Shown: positions 14,937-22,759, counted from the stretch's first letter. The stretch is 36,277 nucleotides of DNA from Candidatus Parcubacteria bacterium (GCA_026395675.1 JAPLYF010000049.1:1-36277); one strand, 5' to 3'. Numbers and translations: made by a program. The notes: generated by a model from the letters alone, not told the origin.

Positions 14937-16103
14937 ATGATGCAATCTTTTGTCTGCTCGAAATTTTTAGGCAAGTATTTAATTGCCAGCCGTTTTGATA
15001 AAAGAGGGCTAGTAATTAGTCAGAATATCTTTTCGCAGTTATTATTGCTGGCTCAAAATAATTCTTACATTACCGAATCAGTCATTGAATTATTTGGTAA
15101 GTTAGGATTTGAAGTCACTAAAACGCAAAAGATAAATGACATAGTCCTGGTAAAACAACCATGGCCATATAGTTTTGGCCGAGCTTCTTATGAGATTACT
15201 GAAAAATGTAATTATCGCTGTCAACATTGTTATTTAGGTAATAAATCCGCAGGAAAAAAATTGACTCTGTCTGACAAAAAGAAAATTATTGAATTGGTCC
15301 ATAAATCCGGCTGTTTGTGGCTGCAATTGACAGGTGGCGAGCCGTTTCTGGATAAAGATTTTATTGAGATTTATTCCTTAGCTCATTCTCTCGGGTTATT
15401 GGTCACAATCTCAAGCAATGGTTCTCTTCTTTCTCCAGAAATTAAAGAAGTATTAAAAAATTACCCACCTTACCGTTTGACTATTAGTATGTATGGTGCA
15501 AGTAATACCTCGTATGAGGCATTAACGCAAATAACCGGCTCTTATCATGATTTTACCTCTGCTTTAAAATGGCTTGAGAATCAAAGGATAAGAGTTAGAT
15601 TAAACATTATACAGACAAAGTATAATGCTCATGAAATCGAGGAAATGAAAAAGATAGCCAGAGAATTTGGGTTTGAGCATATTATCTATTCTTCGCTCAT
15701 TCCAACTCTTGATGGCAAAGATTCTCCATTATCAATCAGCTGCCAAGATGAAGATTGTAATGAAAAGAAAGAGTCCAGTGTAAATTATATACCTTGTCAG
15801 GCTGGTATAAATTCTTTTCATATTGATTCTTCAGGGCAAGTAAGCATTTGTAAAATGGCCAGACAATTAAATTGTGATTTATCTTTAGATCATGATATAA
15901 TTGTCGAAAGATTAAAAATTTTTTCCAGCCAGCTACTTGAGTCCCCATCAATATGTAGCGATTGTCAGCATCGAAAATCCTGTTCTATTTGTCCGCCTGT
16001 ATTCAGGTTGTACTCTCAATGCGGAAATATATCCGCAGCCTGTAAAATCCGGCAAAAAAAAGAAAGGAGGTCAGATCATGAAGCCAAAAAACTTATCATT
16101 TGA
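14937..16103 (+). CDS. Radical SAM/SPASM peptide maturase
   Basis: 388 residues. N-terminal ~80 residues (GLVISQNIFSQLLLLAQ, ESVIELFGKLGF) have the size and pattern of a small winged-helix recognition domain as in PqqD/RRE. The radical SAM core starts ITEKCNYRCQHCYL with C91, C95, C98 binding the 4Fe-4S cluster, followed by LTGGEPFLD and ISSNGSLLS. The C-terminus is a SPASM/twitch-like region with CQAGINSFHIDSSGQVSIC and CSDCQHRKSCSICPP, binding extra clusters. Such enzymes install thioether or C-C links in RiPPs. AAAGGAG precedes tandem ATGs (14937, 14940). Its last 26 bases overlap the precursor gene, which fixes the substrate by context. Exact linkage chemistry is unknown. Confidence 0.85.
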   Translation: MMQSFVCSKFLGKYLIASRFDKRGLVISQNIFSQLLLLAQNNSYITESVIELFGKLGFEVTKTQKINDIVLVKQPWPYSFGRASYEITEKCNYRCQHCYLGNKSAGKKLTLSDKKKIIELVHKSGCLWLQLTGGEPFLDKDFIEIYSLAHSLGLLVTISSNGSLLSPEIKEVLKNYPPYRLTISMYGASNTSYEALTQITGSYHDFTSALKWLENQRIRVRLNIIQTKYNAHEIEEMKKIAREFGFEHIIYSSLIPTLDGKDSPLSISCQDEDCNEKKESSVNYIPCQAGINSFHIDSSGQVSICKMARQLNCDLSLDHDIIVERLKIFSSQLLESPSICSDCQHRKSCSICPPVFRLYSQCGNISAACKIRQKKERRSDHEAKKLII

Positions 16104-16188
16104 TCCGAATGAAGTTGAGTTGGTTAATCTTGATGATATGGAAGCCATGTGCGCTTGTTCATCAGGAGATGATCAACCCCAAAATTAA
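16078..16188 (+). CDS. Putative RiPP precursor peptide
   Basis: 36 residues, starting at the ATG at 16078 with AAAGGAGG 7-8 bp upstream, inside the 3' end of the maturase. The N-terminal leader is acidic (MKPKNLSFDPNEVELVNLDD) and the C-terminal part reads MEAMCACSSGDDQPQN: two cysteines in a CAC motif followed by small and acidic residues, a plausible core for thioether cross-linking. Stop-proximal length, overlap with a SPASM enzyme, own strong ribosome site and an immediate terminator (16216) are the hallmarks of a precursor. Cleavage site and product are not predictable; no transporter is visible nearby. Confidence 0.75.
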   Translation: MKPKNLSFDPNEVELVNLDDMEAMCACSSGDDQPQN

Positions 16189-16215
16189 AAAACTGGCAGC
16201 AGGAGAATAAAATAT

Positions 16216-16252
16216 TCTGGCTATTGTCTGTTTGATAATAGCCAGATTTTTA
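16216..16252 (+). terminator. Terminator after the precursor
   Basis: TCTGGCTATT (16216-16225) pairs perfectly with AATAGCCAGA (16237-16246), then TTTTTATT. Strong: it separates precursor and GNAT. Confidence 0.9.
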
Positions 16253-16285
16253 TTATAATAAGATTAAGGAGTTTAATAATAATCT

Positions 16286-16759
16286 ATGCAAGAAAATATT
16301 AATATAAAATTAGTTGCTGACCTTAATGACAGACAATTAAATCAGCTTGTTTCTATTTTGAATTATGACCAAAAATTGCGACAGAGTTTATGTAGTCAAA
16401 AAAAAGAAATAACAGTCAAGACGTTCAACGCCAAAAATAATGCTTGGGCAAAAAATAACCAAGCCAAATTGTACGCTATAATGAACAAAACTCACGCTAT
16501 AGGCATGATTTCATTAAGCCATATTAATTTAAAGAATAAAAAAGCCAATATTGGATATTGGTTAACAAGTAGGCACTGGGGGAAGGGTATTACTAGCAAA
16601 GCGTTTAAACAAATATTAGCTATTGCCAAAGATAATAAGATAAAATATCTTACCTGTACTATACCTAAAGACAATATAGCTTCTTTGGCTATCTGGCAAA
16701 AATTTCAGGCAATTATAAAGCAAAAAGGAGAGAATATAATACCGATTATTAGGTTGTGA
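16286..16759 (+). CDS. GNAT acetyltransferase (RimJ/RimL type)
   Basis: 157 residues. GNAT fold pattern: IGMISLSHINLKNKKANIGYWLTSRHWGKGITSKAFKQIL, where HWGKGI is the acetyl-CoA pyrophosphate loop, then YLTCTIPKDNIASLAIWQKFQAI (NxxSxxxxxKxGF-like). RimJ/RimL relatives acetylate N-terminal or side-chain amines of proteins and peptides. It lies ~100 bp after the precursor terminator with only AAGGAG 14 bp before the ATG. It could modify the RiPP or be unrelated. Confidence 0.75.
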   Translation: MQENINIKLVADLNDRQLNQLVSILNYDQKLRQSLCSQKKEITVKTFNAKNNAWAKNNQAKLYAIMNKTHAIGMISLSHINLKNKKANIGYWLTSRHWGKGITSKAFKQILAIAKDNKIKYLTCTIPKDNIASLAIWQKFQAIIKQKGENIIPIIRL

Positions 16760-16789
16760 AATTGATTGAATTTCTATTTTATAATAAAA

Positions 16790-16823
16790 AATCCCCATCA
16801 TTTTTGACTGGGGGTTGTATTTT
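16790..16823 (+). terminator. Probable terminator of GNAT
   Basis: ATCCCC...GGGGGTT hairpin followed by GTATTTTT. Confidence 0.55.
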
Positions 16824-16871
16824 TAGAAGTATGTTTTTTTATTAATAGTTTTAGTTAGGTATTAATAGCTA

Positions 16872-16906
16872 TTGACAAAGTGTTTTTTTTAAGAGATAAG
16901 TATAAT
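16872..16906 (+). promoter_or_regulatory. Possible promoter of gene at 16946
   Basis: TTGACA at 16872-16877. At 17 bp spacing the -10 is GATAAG (16895-16900); a perfect TATAAT (16901-16906) lies at 23 bp, too far for the same -35. Confidence 0.45.
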
Positions 16907-16945
16907 AAGGAGTAGGAAATTAAAAGTAAAGAAAGGAGGTATTTG

Positions 16946-17242
16946 ATGTTTAATGATGATGATTTTGATCGAATTGGCCCTGATTCTCCTGAGAGCTATT
17001 TTTTATATGAGCAGCGCCGAGAAAGACAGAGAATTGCCAGGGATGTCTTAATTGAGCAAATTAGCCCAGTTACTTATTATGAACTGCAAAGAGAAAATGC
17101 GTGGCAACAGGAAGAAAGGGAAGGGGAGAGAAAACGTTTAGCCAGGCAAAATCCTTCAATCTTCTCTAGAATATGGCAGTGGTTAAGTAATTACTGTCAT
17201 AATAAACTGCATTCAAAAATCATGAGATCCAAAAGGTCGTGA
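16946..17242 (+). CDS. Small highly charged protein, unknown
   Basis: 98 residues. The ATG at 16946 is 5 bp after a perfect AAAGGAGGT; the TTG three bases earlier is too close. Acidic start (MFNDDDFDRIGPDSPESY), a long charged amphipathic helix rich in Arg/Glu (QRRERQRIARD to EEREGERKRLARQ), then a short aromatic segment (IFSRIWQWLSNYCHNKL) and a basic tail. No family recognised; a coiled-coil or membrane-edge role is possible. Own promoter and terminator. Confidence 0.65.
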   Translation: MFNDDDFDRIGPDSPESYFLYEQRRERQRIARDVLIEQISPVTYYELQRENAWQQEEREGERKRLARQNPSIFSRIWQWLSNYCHNKLHSKIMRSKRS

Positions 17243-17264
17243 AAAACATTTCACGGCCTTTTTT
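17231..17264 (+). terminator. Terminator of gene at 16946
   Basis: AAAAGGTCGTGAA pairs with TTTCACGGCCTTTTTT and overlaps the stop codon. Confidence 0.85.
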
Positions 17265-17274
17265 ATTTACCCTT

Positions 17275-17300
17275 GACCCGTCGTTCGCGAACGACGGGTC
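17275..17300. repeat. Perfect palindrome abutting the dapB promoter
   Basis: GACCCGTCGTTCG / CGAACGACGGGTC, 26 bp centred on TTCGCGAA, ending at the base before the -35 box TTGACA. Related to those at 2147 and 5827. Confidence 0.75.
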
Positions 17301-17329
17301 TTGACAACCCGACTTTCTTTTGCTAAACT
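17301..17329 (+). promoter_or_regulatory. Promoter of dapB operon
   Basis: TTGACA (17301-17306), 17 bp, TAAACT (17324-17329) preceded by TGC. Confidence 0.75.
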
Positions 17330-17397
17330 TACCTAATCAAAAAATCAAAAAAGGCCTTTGAAAATTCAAATTTAGCATATTCAAAAGGAGGACGAGA

Positions 17398-18144
17398 ATG
17401 TCTAGAATAAGAGTTTGTCTGGTCGGATCCCATGGCAAAATGGGCCAGGCCCTTTTAGCAGAGATTGCCAAGGATAAGTCATTTATTTTGGCAGCGACTG
17501 TGCCGCATCAGGGCAAGGCAACTTCAGCGGATATCAATGCTATCAGGTCTGAAAAAATTAATGTGGTTATTAATTTCACCACGCCCAGGGCGACATTGGC
17601 ATCAGCCAAATATTGTGCCAAATACGGTTTGCCTTTGGTCACCGGCACAACTGGTCTGACTGAAAAGCAAATGGCCAGTTTAAAGCAATATGCCAAAAAA
17701 GCGCCCATACTCTGGTCGCCGAACATGTGTCTGGTAGTTAATCTGTTGGAGTCAATGTTAGGCATGCTGGCGCAAGCTTTAAACAATGCGGACATTGAAA
17801 TCGTGGAACAGCATCATCGCGACAAAGAAGACTCGCCTTCAGGCACTGCCAAGATGTTTGCCCGCTCAATGGCCAAGTCAACTGGCAAGAAAATTATTTG
17901 TTCCCGGCCCGAAGGAATTTCCAAAGGGCGTAAGACAGATGAAATTTACATTCACTCTTTGCGCGGCGGGGAAGTCCCTGGCGGCAAAAACGAGGTGCAC
18001 TTTCTGGCAGGCCAGGAAGAAATCTTAATCAGCCACCGGGCTTTGTCCAATAATGTTTACGCCACTGGCGCGCTTTTAGCCGCCAAATGGCTCATCAACC
18101 AAAAACCCGGTCTTTACAGCATGAAAGATGTGATGTCTAAATAA
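17398..18144 (+). CDS. dapB: 4-hydroxy-tetrahydrodipicolinate reductase
   Basis: Reduces hydroxy-tetrahydrodipicolinate with NAD(P)H in the lysine/diaminopimelate pathway. 248 residues, family-typical. N-terminal Rossmann motif VGSHGKMGQ, then NFTTP, the conserved VTGTTGL and SPNMCLVVN segments, and the catalytic/substrate-binding EQHHRDKEDSPSGTA. AAAAGGAGG lies 7 bp before the ATG. No other dap gene is in the window. A GNAT gene follows 20 bp downstream, so the two form an operon. Confidence 0.93.
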   Translation: MSRIRVCLVGSHGKMGQALLAEIAKDKSFILAATVPHQGKATSADINAIRSEKINVVINFTTPRATLASAKYCAKYGLPLVTGTTGLTEKQMASLKQYAKKAPILWSPNMCLVVNLLESMLGMLAQALNNADIEIVEQHHRDKEDSPSGTAKMFARSMAKSTGKKIICSRPEGISKGRKTDEIYIHSLRGGEVPGGKNEVHFLAGQEEILISHRALSNNVYATGALLAAKWLINQKPGLYSMKDVMSK

Positions 18145-18164
18145 ACTATAAGGAGGTAGCTAAA

Positions 18165-18869
18165 ATGGACAAAAAAAGGATAAAAGTCATCCGCCGCCAG
18201 GCGACACTGGATGATATTGACGCTATCTATAAACTGGACCAAGAGGTCTGGACAGAATTCCCCGGCACAAGAGAAATGTTTGCTTCAAGGATTGAAACGT
18301 TTCCCGAGGGAAACGTCGTTGCAGAAGTAAATGGTCAAATTGTAGGCTATTTGTGTATGGAAATTGTTAAATTAGAGTTAGATCACCAGAAACCATTTAC
18401 ATGGACTGAAATAACTGATAATGGATACTTAAAAAATAGTCATAAGGCGAATGGGAACTACGAATATGGGTTGGCTTTAACAGTGTCTCCCAATTATCAA
18501 AATTGCGGAATCGCTACACGTCTATTTCTATCGGCTTGGGAAATAGGGGTAAGAGCAAATATTATCGCATGCCTTCTGGGGAGTAGAATTCCTGATTACT
18601 ATAAATATAAGGACAAATACTCACCAGAGGAGTATATCAATCTTCGTCGTGAAGATGGTAAACTTCTTGATCCCGAACTGAGATTGTATGAACGCGATGG
18701 CTTCAAGGCCGTAATGCTTCTGCCGAATTATATACAGGATCCTCAAAGTTGTGATTATGGTGTCCTTATGAAACAAGGCAATCCGTTCTATAATAGGGGC
18801 CCTCAGTTTTTCCGTAATTTTCTCGCATCTATAATTTCAAGATGGGGACATAAATTTTTAGGTGTTTAA
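18165..18869 (+). CDS. GNAT-family acetyltransferase
   Basis: 234 residues. N-terminal GNAT domain: RRQATLDDIDAIYKLDQEVW, GNVVAEVNGQIVGYLCMEI, then the acetyl-CoA motif LALTVSPNYQNCGIATRLF. The second half contains SRIPDYYKYKDKYSPEEYI and RLYERDGFKAVMLLPNYIQDP, which resembles, from memory, the GNAT half of proteins that fuse a GNAT to a carbon-nitrogen hydrolase; here no hydrolase is attached. AAGGAGGT 8 bp before the ATG; co-transcribed with dapB. Substrate unknown. Confidence 0.8.
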   Translation: MDKKRIKVIRRQATLDDIDAIYKLDQEVWTEFPGTREMFASRIETFPEGNVVAEVNGQIVGYLCMEIVKLELDHQKPFTWTEITDNGYLKNSHKANGNYEYGLALTVSPNYQNCGIATRLFLSAWEIGVRANIIACLLGSRIPDYYKYKDKYSPEEYINLRREDGKLLDPELRLYERDGFKAVMLLPNYIQDPQSCDYGVLMKQGNPFYNRGPQFFRNFLASIISRWGHKFLGV

Positions 18870-18876
18870 TCCTAAT

Positions 18877-18905
18877 AAAGGGAGTGAATATGACTCCCTT
18901 TTTTG
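18877..18905 (+). terminator. Terminator of dapB-GNAT operon
   Basis: AAAGGGAGT pairs with ACTCCCTTT followed by more T. Confidence 0.85.
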
Positions 18906-18935
18906 TTAGCATTATTTTCATTTTTTGGTTATAAT
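18906..18935 (+). promoter_or_regulatory. Possible promoter of sensor kinase
   Basis: TTAGCA (18906-18911), 18 bp, TATAAT (18930-18935). Confidence 0.4.
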
Positions 18936-18973
18936 AATATAAAGATTGATAATTAATAAAGATATCTAAAATT

Positions 18974-21184
18974 ATGATAGATTGGATTATTTTGATAATA
19001 ATCTTATTATTTTTTGGAATACTTGCATTTCTATCATTGAAGTCAAATATAAATAGCGTTTCTAATAGAAATTTTGCCTATCTAATTATTACAGGTGGAT
19101 TTTGGATTTTATTTAACTTTTTAGAAAATGAAATTCATGATCTATTTATAGCAAGAAATTTTTTAACATTAGATTTTATTTTTGCGGCCTTAATGGTTTA
19201 TTTCTTCCTTATATTTGCTCTTTATTTTACTGATTCTAAATTAATAGTATATAAAAGTATATTTATTATTTATACATTATTTGTCATATTGAGTGTTTTT
19301 TTAAATTTTGTAATAGTAAATATTAGATTTGAAAATCAAACCATTGTTTTTGATCAAGGTTTCCTCTATTATTTTTATGCTATCCAACCATTTTTATTTG
19401 TAATTGTGAGTTTAAAAGTTTTTATCAGTAAATATTTAAAAAGTTTTGGTCTTTATCGATTACAATTAACTTATATAATATTAGGACTTACTTTAGCGGC
19501 ATTATTAGGACTAGTCTCGAATTTAATTTTACCTCAACTAGGGATCACCGATATTAGTATTTTAAGATTGGGAATTTATGGTATGGTATTTGTAATTGGC
19601 TTTACCTCTTATGCTATATTAAAATACCGCCTCATGGACATTCGCGTCATTATCCGTCGTTCAGCAGTGTTTACTGTATTAGTTTTGTTAATTACGGCCT
19701 TGTATGCAGTTCTTTCATATTTATTAAGCTTGGTCTTTACAGAATTAATCGGTATCCAGTCAGTGATTATAAACGGCATTGTCATGGCTGTACTTGTGGC
19801 TATTGGCTTTGAGCCATTGAAGAAATTTTTATCTGAAATCACAGATAGTTTTTTATTCAAGGCAGAGTACAAGCCCCAGGAAGTTCTGGGGGAATTTGCT
19901 GATAAATTATCTTCCACTTTGAATTTAAATGAATTAACCCAGTTTTTAGTTAAAAAAACCAGCGAGGTTTTTAAGTGCGCCAAATCCTCGCTTTATTTAT
20001 TTAATGAAGAACATAAGGAATATCAGGAAGTGGCCATGTGGGGCAAACCAAGTACGGCGCCGACCAAAAATATTGATCAGAAATTATTTACAAAAATTTT
20101 TAGTTATTTAAACCAAATCGGTAAGTCAAAAGACATTATTGTTAGAGAAGAAATTAAAAAAATCAATGAGCAGTTTAAAAATCCCATTTTGGATCTTTTA
20201 ATCAAACAGTTGGATTCGCGGGAAGTGAATTTGATTGTACCCTTTTATGTTAAAGAAGAATTGATCGGCATTTTATTCCTGGGAGATAAAAAGTCAGGAG
20301 ATGTTTATTCCCAGCAGGATTTAAATGTTTTGGAAATCATTGCCGGCCAGTCAGCGGTCTCCATTCAGAATGCCGGGCTTTTTGAAGAGCAAAAGCACTT
20401 TGCCGAACATTTGAAAAAAGAAGTTGACAAGGCCACTAAGGAATTACAAATCGCTAATGTGCAGTTAAGAAAATTGGATAAGGCCAAGTCAGAATTTATT
20501 TCCATTGCTTCGCACCAGTTAAGAACACCTTTAACAGTTATCCGCGGCTATATTTCCATGATTGAACAAGGTGATTTTGGCGTAGTCTCGCATAAAGTTC
20601 AACAACCTTTGGACCGCGTTTATAAAAGTACCATGAGGATTATTGGCTTGGTTGAGGATTTATTGAACATTTCTCGTATTGAAAGCGGCCGCTTAAAATA
20701 TGATTTTATTAAGACTGATTTAATTACTCTGGTGGCTGATGTTTATGATGAATTAAAACAACAAGCCAAAAATAAGGGCTTACAATTTGAATTTATTAAG
20801 CCAACCAAAGAAATTCCCCAGCTGGTTTTGGATCAGGGCAAAATCAGGGAGGTAATCATGAATTTGATTGATAATTCCATTAAATACACTGATTCTGGTT
20901 TTGTCAGAGTAAAATTGGAGCGTGATGACGACCATGTTACTTTCAGCGTCAGTGATTCTGGCCGCGGACTGGCTACTGATGAGATACCTTTATTATTCCA
21001 AAAGTTTTCTAGGGCCAAAGGCGCGCAATTAATGCACACTGAAGGCACCGGACTAGGCCTTTATATTGCTAAAAATATTATTGCCAAGCACAGCGGCAAA
21101 ATCTGGGTTGAAAGCCCGGGTCCTGGCAAGGGCTCTACTTTTTATATAAGGTTTAGGATTGAGAATAAGAGGCTGGAAAAATAA
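18974..21184 (+). CDS. Membrane sensor histidine kinase with GAF domain
   Basis: 736 residues. Multi-span N-terminal membrane region (about 1-280), GAF domain (about 290-455, FADKLSSTLNLNELTQFLVKK onward), coiled linker, HisKA with H514 in IASHQLRTPLTVIRGY, and HATPase_c with N-box NLIDNSIKYTD, G1 SVSDSGRGL and G2 GTGLGLYIAKN. It autophosphorylates and passes phosphate to a response regulator, none of which is encoded nearby (orphan). No Shine-Dalgarno. Bases 18974-19610 are far poorer in G+C (about 18-25% in sample lines) than the rest (about 37-47%). Its last 89 bp are repeated at 23795. Confidence 0.92.
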   Translation: MIDWIILIIILLFFGILAFLSLKSNINSVSNRNFAYLIITGGFWILFNFLENEIHDLFIARNFLTLDFIFAALMVYFFLIFALYFTDSKLIVYKSIFIIYTLFVILSVFLNFVIVNIRFENQTIVFDQGFLYYFYAIQPFLFVIVSLKVFISKYLKSFGLYRLQLTYIILGLTLAALLGLVSNLILPQLGITDISILRLGIYGMVFVIGFTSYAILKYRLMDIRVIIRRSAVFTVLVLLITALYAVLSYLLSLVFTELIGIQSVIINGIVMAVLVAIGFEPLKKFLSEITDSFLFKAEYKPQEVLGEFADKLSSTLNLNELTQFLVKKTSEVFKCAKSSLYLFNEEHKEYQEVAMWGKPSTAPTKNIDQKLFTKIFSYLNQIGKSKDIIVREEIKKINEQFKNPILDLLIKQLDSREVNLIVPFYVKEELIGILFLGDKKSGDVYSQQDLNVLEIIAGQSAVSIQNAGLFEEQKHFAEHLKKEVDKATKELQIANVQLRKLDKAKSEFISIASHQLRTPLTVIRGYISMIEQGDFGVVSHKVQQPLDRVYKSTMRIIGLVEDLLNISRIESGRLKYDFIKTDLITLVADVYDELKQQAKNKGLQFEFIKPTKEIPQLVLDQGKIREVIMNLIDNSIKYTDSGFVRVKLERDDDHVTFSVSDSGRGLATDEIPLLFQKFSRAKGAQLMHTEGTGLGLYIAKNIIAKHSGKIWVESPGPGKGSTFYIRFRIENKRLEK

Positions 21185-21195
21185 TCATTAACTTA

Positions 21196-21225
21196 TCCGC
21201 CTACGCGTAAAGCTTCGGCGGATTG
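21196..21225. repeat. Palindromic element between kinase and HAD gene
   Basis: TCCGCC (21196-21201) / GGCGGA (21217-21222) with apical CTACG...CTTCGG, family A of this window. Confidence 0.75.
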
Positions 21226-21234
21226 GGAAAAAAT

Positions 21235-22227
21235 ATGGCAAAATTTAGGGGGTGGGAAAATATAAATTTGGTTGAGCCGCAGAGTTTTGAAGATATTAAA
21301 TTAGCAGTTATAAAAGTTTATGAGCAAAATTATGAAATGATTGACGAACAGATAGAAACAATGAGAGATAAATTATCTCAGATTCCAAATCTTGTCATAA
21401 ATTTTGATGAAACAATGACCATGGAAAGCACTATAGATGCGGTTATAAATGGACTTTGCAGGGAAATACCCGATCAGACTAAGGATTTGATAACTAAAAG
21501 AGATAAATGGCAAGAAAAAATTAAAGATAAGGATTCTGGTTCGGTGGTTAAATCCTTTTATGAGGAGGTTATCGGTGGCATTGATAAAGATATTTTAGAA
21601 AAAGTTTATGATAAGGTCATAGAGAAAATGGAGTTAAACCCAAATCTTGAAGAAGTTTTAAAATATTTAAAGGAGAAAAAAGGCATAAATAATATTCCCT
21701 TATTTATTTTATCCCTCAACAATCATGTCTTGATTGAAAAATTTTATAAGCGATTTGAAGAATATTTTAAATCACGGGGAGTCGTTGTTATCGGCATAAT
21801 GGCTAATCAAGTTGTATCTGATGAAAGTGGCAGAGTAAGCAGCGTTATCGAACATGTAAATGATGAGAATAAACACGAATTTATTCCTAGGAATGCAATT
21901 ATGTTGGCGGATAGCAGGGAGACAAGGAGTTTGCTTGAAAGAGGAGTCAATGCATTGAATATACAAGGGGAACAATTCCATCCTATTTTATTAGGGATAA
22001 CTTTTAAAATGATAGGCATTATAGAATTCTTAGAGGGGTATAGAGTAAAAACAATAGGGGAAGAGACTCAGAAGAGAGCTTTAGATATTTTTAATGCCTA
22101 TTTCAAATTAAAAAAAGATTGGGAGCAAAGAATGGAGACTGATGAAGAGGAAATAATAAAAAAAGAAAAACTTTTAAGGGAGGTTGATGTTTTATTGCAA
22201 GAGATTGCAAAATTTGAAAATATATGA
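21235..22227 (+). CDS. HAD-like protein with altered nucleophile
   Basis: 330 residues from the ATG at 21235 (an upstream TTG start at 21223 lies in a palindrome). HAD-superfamily pattern: motif I INFDETMTMEST (N56-F-D58-E-T60), motif II IPLFILSLNNHVL, motif IV IMLADSRETRSLL; size and helical cap recall the cytosolic 5'-nucleotidase III/PSP-like branch. The first Asp of DxDxT, the catalytic nucleophile of HAD phosphatases, is Asn here, so normal phosphatase chemistry is doubtful. The C-terminus is a charged coil ending KKEKLLREVDVLLQEIAKF. Its TGA directly precedes the -10 box of the next gene. A remnant of a second copy lies at 22482-22562. Confidence 0.65.
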   Translation: MAKFRGWENINLVEPQSFEDIKLAVIKVYEQNYEMIDEQIETMRDKLSQIPNLVINFDETMTMESTIDAVINGLCREIPDQTKDLITKRDKWQEKIKDKDSGSVVKSFYEEVIGGIDKDILEKVYDKVIEKMELNPNLEEVLKYLKEKKGINNIPLFILSLNNHVLIEKFYKRFEEYFKSRGVVVIGIMANQVVSDESGRVSSVIEHVNDENKHEFIPRNAIMLADSRETRSLLERGVNALNIQGEQFHPILLGITFKMIGIIEFLEGYRVKTIGEETQKRALDIFNAYFKLKKDWEQRMETDEEEIIKKEKLLREVDVLLQEIAKFENI

Positions 22228-22233
22228 TATATT
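22205..22233 (+). promoter_or_regulatory. Promoter of small gene 1, overlapping HAD stop
   Basis: TTGCAA (22205-22210), 17 bp, TATATT (22228-22233). The HAD stop TGA (22225-22227) forms the extended TGN element. Confidence 0.7.
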
Positions 22234-22257
22234 AGTTATATAAGGGGAGGTGTAGTT

Positions 22258-22440
22258 ATGAAGCAAAAAAAATTAAAAGAAGAGTTTGAGGCGAAGGATC
22301 TTGAAAGGCTAAAAAGTCTTTTTGCGGCTTTGCGGCCCGATCTAGAAAATTTGAGGAAAGAAATTTCTCAAATAGTAAGGGTTCAGCGCGAAGAAGCAAA
22401 AAAGGCAAAGCCCCGCTCTCCTTCGGCAGATGCCTGGTAG
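22258..22440 (+). CDS. Small helical protein with RSPSADAW tail, copy 1
   Basis: 60 residues, GGGGAGGTG 5 bp before the ATG. Lys/Glu-rich helices (LKEEFEAKDLERLKSLF, ENLRKEISQIVRVQREE), then KKAKPRSPSADAW at the C-terminus. Copy 2 at 22589 has a different body but the same last eight residues, so the tail is the conserved functional part, perhaps a recognition or degradation signal (inference). Own promoter, ribosome site and terminator. No known family recognised. Confidence 0.7.
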   Translation: MKQKKLKEEFEAKDLERLKSLFAALRPDLENLRKEISQIVRVQREEAKKAKPRSPSADAW

Positions 22441-22476
22441 GACGCACAAAAAAATATTCAAGTGCGTCCTTTTTTC
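22441..22476 (+). terminator. Terminator of small gene 1
   Basis: GACGCAC (22441-22447) / GTGCGTC (22462-22468) then T run; loop AAAAAAATATTCAA is also found in the copy at 22759. Confidence 0.85.
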
Positions 22477-22481
22477 TTGAA

Positions 22482-22562
22482 AAAATAGTATTTAAAAAAG
22501 ACGAGTTAGGTAAAAGTTTAGCAAAATTAAGAGAGAAAATTGAAAAATTTAGTGGTCTGTGA
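22482..22562 (+). pseudogene. C-terminal remnant of a second HAD gene
   Basis: An open reading stretch ending KKDELGKSLAKLREKIEKF plus three residues and TGA (22560-22562). It aligns without gaps to the HAD C-terminus KKEKLLREVDVLLQEIAKF plus three residues, and its stop abuts the next -10 box in exactly the same way. No start codon or upstream part remains; the preceding gene's terminator interrupts it. Confidence 0.55.
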
Positions 22563-22568
22563 TATAAT
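22540..22568 (+). promoter_or_regulatory. Promoter of small gene 2
   Basis: TTGAAA (22540-22545), 17 bp, TATAAT (22563-22568), with the remnant's TGA (22560-22562) as extended element. Confidence 0.75.
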
Positions 22569-22588
22569 ATAAATAAGGAGGTGCTATT

Positions 22589-22759
22589 ATGCAAAATTTA
22601 ACTTTATCTCCTGAAAAGGAGAATAAATTAAGGGAAATGGCCGCTAAGATGCTTCCAATAATAAGGAAGATAGAACAAAGGTTACCTGAAATATTAGAAA
22701 AGCGGAAAGCAGCCCTTAAAAAGGCGAAAGCCCGTTCACCTTCGGCCGATGCCTGGTAG
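22589..22759 (+). CDS. Small helical protein with RSPSADAW tail, copy 2
   Basis: 56 residues, AAGGAGG 8 bp before the ATG. Body MQNLTLSPEKENKLREMA, then LPIIRKIEQRLPEILEKRKA and the tail KKAKARSPSADAW. The body shares only a Lys/Glu-rich helical character with copy 1 while the last eight residues are identical, encoded by different synonymous codons (CGCTCT vs CGTTCA; GCA vs GCC), showing selection on the peptide. Own promoter and terminator. Function unknown. Confidence 0.7.
   Translation: MQNLTLSPEKENKLREMAAKMLPIIRKIEQRLPEILEKRKAALKKAKARSPSADAW

Noticed and set aside
21223..21234. TTG start for the HAD gene
   Set aside because: Overlaps the palindrome end; ATG at 21235 fits better.
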